From MB1-2 sp046566065 (GTDB taxonomy: Bacteria; Actinomycetota; CADDZG01; WHSQ01): a stretch of 35,793 bases of DNA. The translations under genes were made by a program, and so were the position numbers. Where the stretch lies: NCBI GenBank assembly GCA_046566065.1, contig JBKHXK010000025.1, forward strand, positions 1 to 35,793, given 5' to 3'. This document shows, one piece after another, positions 1-6,396 of the stretch. Below the pieces are notes generated by a model. That model ran no database searches and was not told the origin of the DNA. It worked only from the letters and a program-made list of their open reading frames with translations. Position 1 is the first letter of the stretch. Each line of letters begins with the position of its first letter.

Positions 1-504
<504 letters not shown>

Positions 505-728
505 GAATTGGCGCTCCTAACAGGTGGTTAACCGAAGTCATCCACCTCGGAGCGTCAAAGTTTGAAGCTGTGCATCAGCGAACGATCTGACTAGTGAAAG
601 TCATTGAACGTTTGCCGAATTTATTTGTGGTACTTGATCGCTGAAAACTAAGTTTTCAACGAGGGTCCACTGGTTTCCGTTCGAACACCTCTTGCGAAGG
701 AGATGTTCTCCCGGCAGGCACACTGTTC

Positions 729-743
729 AGTTCTCAAAGAGCG
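729..743 (-). promoter_or_regulatory. boxA-like antitermination element of the rRNA leader
   Basis: The minus strand reads CGCTCTTTGAGAACT, close to the boxA consensus (TGCTCTTTGAAAACT type) where NusB-S10 binds rRNA leaders in Gram-positive bacteria and actinobacteria. It lies about 225 nt upstream of the 16S 5' end, a usual position. The identification rests on sequence match and location. Confidence 0.75.
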
Positions 744-764
744 TTGCTGCATACCTCTTAGGGC

Positions 765-797
765 AAACAAAAACGCCGGGCCAAGAGAGCGCCGGCG
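765..797 (-). terminator. terminator-like hairpin upstream of boxA
   Basis: On the minus strand CGCCGG (797-792) pairs with CCGGCG (779-774) around a 12-nt loop, followed at once by TTTTTGTTT (773-765). That is an intrinsic-terminator layout for minus-strand transcription; on the plus strand the A-tract precedes the stem, so it is not bidirectional. It lies downstream of both candidate rRNA promoters and upstream of boxA. It could therefore stop read-through from tyrS, or attenuate rRNA transcripts before antitermination factors load. Confidence 0.6.
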
Positions 798-833
798 AGT
801 CACCAAGCATCCTGGTCTTCCTAGATCAGGTGC

Positions 834-862
834 CTTATAGGCGACTCCTCCTGTCTTGCTAA
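834..862 (-). promoter_or_regulatory. candidate rRNA promoter P2
   Basis: On the minus strand, -35 TTAGCA (862-857) is followed by a 17-bp spacer and -10 TATAAG (839-834). It is sigma70-like and would start transcription near 826-828, right at a 20-nt stem-loop (811-830). It lies downstream of P1, giving the tandem-promoter arrangement common for rRNA operons. Confidence 0.55.
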
Positions 863-926
863 GCACGGTCCTGGCAGGAGGGCCGGGATCCATGCGTGCC
901 AAAGTTCTTGCCCCTCGGGCTTGTGT

Positions 927-956
927 AATTTACCAGACCCGTGACGGGTGGTTCAA
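927..956 (-). promoter_or_regulatory. candidate rRNA promoter P1
   Basis: On the minus strand, -35 TTGAAC (956-951), an 18-bp spacer and -10 TAAATT (932-927) form a good sigma70-like promoter about 50 bp past the tyrS stop and pointing at 16S. A perfect 12-bp palindrome, CTCCGATCGGAG (960-971), abuts the -35 box on its upstream side and could bind a regulator. Confidence 0.6.
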
Positions 957-1005
957 CCCCTCCGATCGGAGCTGTATTCCACCTCGGTCGAGTCGATCCC
1001 GGAGG

Positions 1006-2220
1006 TTACACGCCTCCCCGGATCCGTACGAAGCGTCGCTTCCCCACCTGGATCACGGCCCCTCTGAGCGACTCGAGCGGAACCTCCTCGGCGGCTACCC
1101 GCGAGCCGTCGATGCGCACCCCCCCTTGCGAGATCAATCTACGGGCCTCCCCGCGCGACGAGACCAGGCCCACCGTCGCCAGGAGCTTCGGGAGGGATAC
1201 GGACCCGCCCTCGACTACATCGGGGGGCACGTCTACCTCGTCTACGTCGTCGGGGATCTTGTGCTCCTTGAACTGCCGGTCGAAGGCGGCCTCCGCCTGC
1301 TGAGCGGCCTCCGCTCCGTGATACAGCTCCACGACCGCTCGAGCGACGCGGCGTTTGGCCCTTCCGGCGTCGGGCCCACCGGCGCCCGTCGCGGCCTCGA
1401 TCTCGTCCACCGCTTGGGGGTCGAGGTCGGTCGCGAGGGACGCATACCGGGCGGTAAGTGAGTCCGGGATGCTCATGATCTGGCCGAACATGACGTCCGG
1501 CTGCTCCCGGATGGCGACGTAGTTCTTCAACGACTGCGACATCTTCTGGACCCCATCGAGGCCTTCCAGCAGGGGCAGGGTCATGGCCACCTGAGGCCGC
1601 TGGCCGTACGCGCGCTGAAGGTCGCGACCCACCAACAGGTTGAAGAGCTGATCGGTGCCGCCCAGCTCTACGTCCGCCTGAACGGCCACGGAGTCGAAAC
1701 CCTGCATGAGCGGATACATGAACTCGACGAGGGAGATGGGCCTGTTCTCCTTGTAGCGCTTGGAGAAGTCATCTCGTTCGAGCATCTGAGCCACGGTGTA
1801 CCTGGCGGTGAGTCGCAGGATGTCTCCCATGTCCATGGGCTCGAGCCACTCCGAGTTGTAACGGACCTCGAGGTTGCGCTCCGAGAGGATGTCCATCAAG
1901 GAGGCCACGCACGACTCCGCGTTCGCCTGGACCTCTTCCTTGGTCAGTTGGGGGCGCGTCTCGGATTTTCCCGAGGGGTCCCCGATGCGAGCGGTGAAGT
2001 CCCCGATGATCAGAACCGCCGTGTGGCCCGCGTCCTGGAAGTCACGCAGCTTCCGCAACGGGACCGCCCATCCCAGCGTCACGTCCCGAGCGGTGGGGTC
2101 GAGACCCAGCTTCACCCGCAGCGGCCGGCCCCCGTCCAGCCGCTCGACGAGCTCCTCGCGGCGAACGACGTGCTCGGCCCTGCGTAGCAGGGCCTCGTGG
2201 CCTCCTATCGAGTCGGGCAT
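1006..2220 (-). CDS. tyrS: tyrosyl-tRNA synthetase
   Basis: Class I aminoacyl-tRNA synthetase (404 aa) that charges tRNA-Tyr with tyrosine. The Rossmann catalytic domain fills the first ~320 residues. The LGLDPT and IGDFTARIGDPSGK blocks are typical of the ~400-aa TyrRS type, and the KMSKS loop appears as KMSQS at residues 226-230. A C-terminal S4-like RNA-binding domain covers about 340-400. The HIGH signature, normally HLGH here, reads TLGW at residues 48-51, so both histidines are replaced; the surrounding alignment (DPTARDV before, PLRKLRDFQDAGH after) is otherwise intact. The ATG at 2220 has no Shine-Dalgarno site, but a TACCAT -10 lies 7 nt upstream, so a leaderless mRNA is likely. The gene diverges from the penicillin-binding protein and points at the rRNA operon. 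Confidence 0.95.
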   Translation of the reverse strand: MPDSIGGHEALLRRAEHVVRREELVERLDGGRPLRVKLGLDPTARDVTLGWAVPLRKLRDFQDAGHTAVLIIGDFTARIGDPSGKSETRPQLTKEEVQANAESCVASLMDILSERNLEVRYNSEWLEPMDMGDILRLTARYTVAQMLERDDFSKRYKENRPISLVEFMYPLMQGFDSVAVQADVELGGTDQLFNLLVGRDLQRAYGQRPQVAMTLPLLEGLDGVQKMSQSLKNYVAIREQPDVMFGQIMSIPDSLTARYASLATDLDPQAVDEIEAATGAGGPDAGRAKRRVARAVVELYHGAEAAQQAEAAFDRQFKEHKIPDDVDEVDVPPDVVEGGSVSLPKLLATVGLVSSRGEARRLISQGGVRIDGSRVAAEEVPLESLRGAVIQVGKRRFVRIRGGV

Positions 2221-2227
2221 GGGGCGG

Positions 2228-2266
2228 ATGGTAGTCCAGGGATAGCCCCAGGCCCGGCCGTAGAAT
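2228..2266. promoter_or_regulatory. divergent leaderless-type promoters of tyrS and the PBP gene
   Basis: Only 54 bp separate the two start codons. On the plus strand TAGAAT (2261-2266) ends 8 nt before the PBP ATG at 2275. On the minus strand TACCAT (2233-2228) ends 7 nt before the tyrS ATG at 2220. Neither start has a Shine-Dalgarno site, and clear -35 boxes are not visible. Start sites 7-9 nt past a -10 would place +1 on the ATG itself. Confidence 0.5.
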
Positions 2267-2274
2267 CCCCGTGG

Positions 2275-4854
2275 ATGCGCAAACGTCGAAGCACCGTCCT
2301 CGCACTCACCCTTGCCCTCACCCTCCTAGGGCCCTCGTGTGCGCGCCTATCGGACCAGCTGACAGACCTGCCCAAGCTGAAGCGGAAGGATCTGCGCTTC
2401 AAGCTCGCCCAGTCGTCCAAGGTCTACGACAGCAACGGCAACCTGATGCACACCCTGCATCAGACCGAGAACCGCACGATCGTCCCCCTGAACCGCATCC
2501 CGAAGCACGTGCGCGAGGCAGTGATCGCGATCGAAGACGAGCGGTTCTTCGAGCACGAGGGCCTGGACCTGCGGGCGGTGCTTCGAGCCCTGGTCACGAA
2601 CGCCCAGAGCGGTTCGATCAAAGAAGGTGGCTCGACCATTACTCAACAGCTGGTGAAGAACCTGATCATCTCGCCGGGAGAGATCGCCGACCGCACGCTC
2701 GAGCGGAAGATCACCGAGGCCGCCCTCTCCCGGCAGCTGGAGGAGAAGCTCTCCAAGCGAGAGATCCTGGAGGCATACCTCAACACCGTCTACTTCGGTA
2801 ACGGCGCCTACGGTGTCCAGGAAGCGGCCAACACGTACTTCGGGAAGACCGCCAAGCAGCTCAACCTCGCCCAGGCTGCGGTCATCGCGGGAGTCATCCG
2901 AGCTCCTGAGGATTACGACCCCTACGACCGCCCGAAAGCCGCGGTGGAGCGTCGCAACGTGGTTCTCACGAAGATGGCGGAGCTCGGATGGGTGGGGCAG
3001 GACCGTGCCGAGCGAGCCAAGAACGAGAAGCTGAAGCTGCGAAAGGTGGACAAGGAGGACCGCTATCCGGCCCCCTACTTCATGGACTACGTCCAGCGAT
3101 TGATCACCTATGACCCGCGTTTCGAAGCCTTGGGCGAGAACGTCCGGCAGCGTCAGAAGAACCTCTTCCAAGGTGGGCTGAGGATCCACACCACGGTCGA
3201 CCTCGACATGCAAGCCGCCGCGGAAGAGGCCGTGCGCACCGTCCTCCCCTACGACTCGGACCCCTCGGCTTCGTTGGTCGCGATCGATCCCGCCACCGGC
3301 CACGTCAAGGCTCTCGTGGGAGGCCGGGACTTCTTCGCTCCCCGGAAGGTCGACCCCCGGGCGAAGCTCAACCTGGCGATCGCGAACGAGCCCGACCTGG
3401 GGCGCGTCGAGAACTCGGTCACGGGGAAGACCGAGCTCCGTGCGCCGGGGACGGGCCGTCAGGCCGGATCCGCCTTCAAGGTGTTCGCCCTTGCGGCCGC
3501 GATCGAAGAGGGCATACCGCTATCGAAGACCTACAAGGCGGGCTCCCAGGTGGTCTTCCCCGGGCTCGGTGAGAACGGGACCGACTACAGGGTCCAGAAC
3601 TACGAGGGGGGCAGCTTCGGCTCGAAGCTTTCACTTCTAGAGGCCACCGTCTTCAGCGTGAACGTCGTCTATGCGCAACTCGTGATCGACGACATCGGTG
3701 AGGAGGCGGTCGTGGAGGTGGCGGAGCGAATGGGCATCTCCAGCTACAACGACCTGCTTCCCGTCCCGTCTGCGGTGCTCGGGACGAACGAGGTGAACCC
3801 GCTCGACATGGCCTCGGCCTATGGAACCCTTGCCGCGAACGGCGTCTACAACCCGCCGATCGCCATCACCCGCATCACGCGAGCCGACGGCGAGATCCTG
3901 TACAAGGACGAGACCGAGGGGGAGGAAGCTCTCGAGCCCGCCGTTGCATATCTCACCACCAGCGCGTTGCAACAGGTGATCCAGCGAGGCACCGCCGCGG
4001 CTTACGGGAACATCGGACGTCCGGCAGCCGGCAAGACCGGCACCGCGCAGGAATACAGGGACGCTTGGTTCGTCGGTTACACCCCGGATCTCGTGGCGTC
4101 CGTGTGGGTGGGCTATCCCGAGGGCTCGATCGAGATGAAGCCATCCTGTTCCGGTTCGATCAACCCGTGCCGTCCTACCCGAACGATCTCGTCCGGTGGG
4201 GTCACGGGAGGGTCCTTCCCGACGCAGATCTGGAGCGCCTTCATGTTGCAGGCCCTGTCGGGGGTCCCCGCATCTTCCTTCCCGCCGCCGACCTCCGGCA
4301 CCACCACGGTCACCATCGATACGCGCACGGGCTGTCTGGCCACGAAGCTCACACCTCAGGAGTTCAAAGCCCAGGCCACTTTCGCTGCGGGGACCGAGCC
4401 CGAGGAGTCATGTCCCGTGGAAGAGGACGGTATCGAGGTTCCCGACGTGGTCGGCTTTCCGGCAGACGAAGCCGAGAGGATCCTGGAGCGAGCCGGGTTC
4501 GACGTGGAGCGTGTCGAAGAGCCGAGCAGCTCCTATCCCCCAGGCACCGTCATCGGGCAATCCCCCGGCGGAGGGGAGCTCGCGCCGGAGGGAGCCGAGG
4601 TGACTATCTCGGTCTCGATCGCGGGAAGCGACGAAGGTGACGACGAGACAACCGTGCCGGACGTGCTGGGGATGCCGGAAGGGGCCGCCGAGTCGCGCCT
4701 CCACAGCGACGGTTTCGATGTCAGGGTCGTCTATCAACGGGAATCGGACCCGGCGGCGGCGCGGCGCAACCGGGGCCGGGTGTGGAAGCAATCCCCCGCG
4801 TCGGGGTCTCAAGCGGCGTCCGGCTCGCTCGTCACGATCTGGGTGAATCCCTAG
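2275..4854 (+). CDS. bifunctional class A penicillin-binding protein with two PASTA domains
   Basis: 859-aa peptidoglycan glycosyltransferase/transpeptidase acting outside the membrane. An N-terminal hydrophobic segment (residues ~7-20, after MRKRR) is a signal anchor; the cysteine at 22 lacks a convincing lipobox. The GT51 domain shows EDERFFEHEG (87-96) with the catalytic glutamate, then GGSTITQQLVKN (118-129). The transpeptidase domain has Ser399-A-F-Lys402, Ser461-V-Asn463 and Lys587-T-G, all intact. Two PASTA domains follow (~719-783 and ~792-859), as in PonA-type enzymes of actinobacteria, where they are thought to sense muropeptides or lipid II. I chose ATG 2275: it follows a -10 at leaderless distance and directly precedes the signal anchor, and further upstream the frame would run into tyrS. 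The gene is convergent with mpg, with stops 2 bp apart. Confidence 0.95.
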   Translation: MRKRRSTVLALTLALTLLGPSCARLSDQLTDLPKLKRKDLRFKLAQSSKVYDSNGNLMHTLHQTENRTIVPLNRIPKHVREAVIAIEDERFFEHEGLDLRAVLRALVTNAQSGSIKEGGSTITQQLVKNLIISPGEIADRTLERKITEAALSRQLEEKLSKREILEAYLNTVYFGNGAYGVQEAANTYFGKTAKQLNLAQAAVIAGVIRAPEDYDPYDRPKAAVERRNVVLTKMAELGWVGQDRAERAKNEKLKLRKVDKEDRYPAPYFMDYVQRLITYDPRFEALGENVRQRQKNLFQGGLRIHTTVDLDMQAAAEEAVRTVLPYDSDPSASLVAIDPATGHVKALVGGRDFFAPRKVDPRAKLNLAIANEPDLGRVENSVTGKTELRAPGTGRQAGSAFKVFALAAAIEEGIPLSKTYKAGSQVVFPGLGENGTDYRVQNYEGGSFGSKLSLLEATVFSVNVVYAQLVIDDIGEEAVVEVAERMGISSYNDLLPVPSAVLGTNEVNPLDMASAYGTLAANGVYNPPIAITRITRADGEILYKDETEGEEALEPAVAYLTTSALQQVIQRGTAAAYGNIGRPAAGKTGTAQEYRDAWFVGYTPDLVASVWVGYPEGSIEMKPSCSGSINPCRPTRTISSGGVTGGSFPTQIWSAFMLQALSGVPASSFPPPTSGTTTVTIDTRTGCLATKLTPQEFKAQATFAAGTEPEESCPVEEDGIEVPDVVGFPADEAERILERAGFDVERVEEPSSSYPPGTVIGQSPGGGELAPEGAEVTISVSIAGSDEGDDETTVPDVLGMPEGAAESRLHSDGFDVRVVYQRESDPAAARRNRGRVWKQSPASGSQAASGSLVTIWVNP

Positions 4855-4856
4855 CG

Positions 4857-5459
4857 CTAGGAGCGACGCGACGCGTGAACGTGTCCCGGAACCACGAAAC
4901 GCCAGGGGATGTCGTCGCCGCGACCCGCTGCCAGACCGATCCGGTTGGTCTGCGAGATCTCCCCATCCTGCATCCTCTGCGTGAGATCGTCTTCTGCGCA
5001 GAAGAAGGAGCCGCCGCGCAGTAACGAGGCCCCGTCGTGCTCCTTCGAGATGCCCATCGCTTGAGCCAGTCGGGCAGGACCGGACGCGAGGAGCCGGTCG
5101 CTCGCCACGCCGCCGCGGTTGACACGCATCAGGGCGATCTCGTCCATCGGCTCACCCGCCCTGAGCAACACCGCCTGGCAGACACCCTCCTGCCCGCAGA
5201 CGATGTTGACGCACCAGTGCATCCCGTAGGTGAAGTACACGTAGAGGTGAGCGGGAGGCCCGAACATCGTGCGCGTTCGAGGTGTCGGTCCCCTGTAGCC
5301 ATGCGACCCGGGGTCCTCGGAGCCCCGATACGCCTCCGTCTCGACGAGACGAACGGCGATGTCGCCCTCAGGGTGCCGGTGCACGAAGATGCAGCCGATC
5401 AGATCGCGCGCTACATCCAGAGCATCGCGGGCGTAGAAGGAGCGGTGCAGCCGTCTCAA
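4857..5459 (-). CDS. mpg: 3-methyladenine DNA glycosylase (AAG/MPG family)
   Basis: 200-aa base-excision repair enzyme that removes alkylated purines. Family marks include ARDLIG near the N-terminus, the LVETEAYRGSEDPGSHGYRG block with the catalytic glutamate, RTRTMFGPPAHLYVYFTYGMHWCVNIV, and a conserved GPARLAQAMGI segment. Full length for bacterial members. The start is TTG at 5459; no ATG or GTG lies between the in-frame ArgF stop and this codon, and the N-terminus LRRLHRSFYARD matches the family from there. It is the last gene of the infC-pheST-argF unit, 15 bp after argF, in the same reading frame. Mpg next to arginine genes and tyrS is a familiar actinobacterial arrangement. Confidence 0.93.
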   Translation of the reverse strand: MRRLHRSFYARDALDVARDLIGCIFVHRHPEGDIAVRLVETEAYRGSEDPGSHGYRGPTPRTRTMFGPPAHLYVYFTYGMHWCVNIVCGQEGVCQAVLLRAGEPMDEIALMRVNRGGVASDRLLASGPARLAQAMGISKEHDGASLLRGGSFFCAEDDLTQRMQDGEISQTNRIGLAAGRGDDIPWRFVVPGHVHASRRS

Positions 5460-5474
5460 GACGAGCGAGAGGGG

Positions 5475-6383
5475 TCAGTCGAGAAGCCAGGCCAGCAGCG
5501 ACTTCTGAGCGTGCAGCCGGTTCTCTGCTTGATCCCACACCACGGAGCGCGGCCCGTCCATGACGTCCGCCGCGATCTCCTCGCCGCGATGCGCCGGCAG
5601 GCAGTGCATCACGATCACCTCATCGTCGGCGAGACCCACCATGTCGGAGTCGATCCGGAAACGTTCGAAGCTCTCGTGCCTGTCGTTCCTCTCCTGGCCC
5701 ATGCTCACCCACACGTCGGTGTACAGAACGTCGGCCCCCGAAACCGCTTCCGCGACGACGTCCGTGACGATCAGACGACCGCCGGACTCGGCGGCCAGCT
5801 CGCTACTGCGCTCGGTCACCTGGGGGAAGGGCTCGTAGCCAGAAGGACAGGCAACCCTGACATCCATCCCGGCCTTCGCTCCGCCGAACATCAGGGAATG
5901 GGCGACGTTGTTGCCATCGCCGACGTAGGCGAGCGAGACGCCGCGCAGGGTTCCCTTCTTCTCCCTGATCGTCTGGAGGTCTGCGAGACACTGACAGGGG
6001 TGCTCGAAATCACTCAACGCATTGATCACGGGAACGTTGGCGGCATCGGAGAGGCGCTCTAGGCGATCCTGCCCGAACGTTCGCACGACGATCGCATCGA
6101 CGTATCGCGACAACACCCTTCCCGTATCTTCGATCGTTTCCCCGCGACCCAGCTGAAGCTCATCGCCCCTGAGGATCACCGTATGGCCCCCCATCGAAGT
6201 GATCGCTACCTCGAAGGAGACCCTCGTCCGTGTAGATGGTTTCTCGAAGATGACGGCCACCTGCTTGCCGTCGAGGCGGTGAGCCCAGCCGGATGGGTCT
6301 TGCTTCGCGGCATCCGATCGATCCAGCAGGCCGACGAGCTCATCCGCGGAGACATCGTCTACCGACAGGAAACTTCGGCTCAT
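5475..6383 (-). CDS. argF: ornithine carbamoyltransferase
   Basis: 302-aa anabolic enzyme joining ornithine and carbamoyl phosphate to citrulline. The carbamoyl-phosphate site STRTR lies near residue 50, HPCQ near 130, and the ornithine-binding loop HCLPAHRG near 260; length is normal. ATG 6383 has a strong Shine-Dalgarno GGAGGTC a few bases upstream. It follows pheT by 13 bp. Its carbamoyl phosphate would come from CarAB, encoded at 30080-35042. It is the only arginine gene between pheT and mpg, a position where Mycobacterium and relatives have a full arg cluster. Confidence 0.97.
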   Translation of the reverse strand: MSRSFLSVDDVSADELVGLLDRSDAAKQDPSGWAHRLDGKQVAVIFEKPSTRTRVSFEVAITSMGGHTVILRGDELQLGRGETIEDTGRVLSRYVDAIVVRTFGQDRLERLSDAANVPVINALSDFEHPCQCLADLQTIREKKGTLRGVSLAYVGDGNNVAHSLMFGGAKAGMDVRVACPSGYEPFPQVTERSSELAAESGGRLIVTDVVAEAVSGADVLYTDVWVSMGQERNDRHESFERFRIDSDMVGLADDEVIVMHCLPAHRGEEIAADVMDGPRSVVWDQAENRLHAQKSLLAWLLD

Positions 6384-6396
6384 CGGACCTCCAGTC

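Larger units (their letters stand above)
505..826 (-). other. rRNA leader region (transcribed, non-coding)
   Basis: This stretch between the inferred P2 start site (about 826) and the 16S 5' end holds no convincing gene; the short ORFs here lack homology signals and Shine-Dalgarno sites. It contains, in transcript order, a hairpin near the P2 start (811-830), a terminator-like hairpin (765-797), a boxA-like element (729-743) and a stable stem-loop at 683-708. That stem is GAACATCTC pairing with GAGGTGTTC, nine pairs including one G-U, around an 8-nt loop. An inverted repeat GAAAACT/AGTTTTC lies at 643-657. The leader probably supplies antitermination signals and one strand of the 16S processing stem; the other strand is outside the window. 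Confidence 0.7.

Noticed and set aside
648..902. 84-codon minus-strand ORF in the rRNA leader
   Set aside because: It crosses the terminator, boxA and a promoter, lacks a Shine-Dalgarno and has an arginine/serine-rich, non-protein-like sequence.
941..972. tRNA-like T-arm sequence (GGTTCAACCCC)
   Set aside because: The flanking bases do not pair as a T-stem and no acceptor or anticodon arm can be built; it is part of the rRNA P1 promoter.
2347..3303. 318-codon minus-strand ORF inside the PBP gene
   Set aside because: It is opposite a gene with all catalytic motifs intact, has no recognisable domain, and is explained by high-GC codon bias.
5037..6062. 341-codon plus-strand ORF across mpg and argF
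   Set aside because: It spans the antisense of two well-supported genes and shows no protein family.
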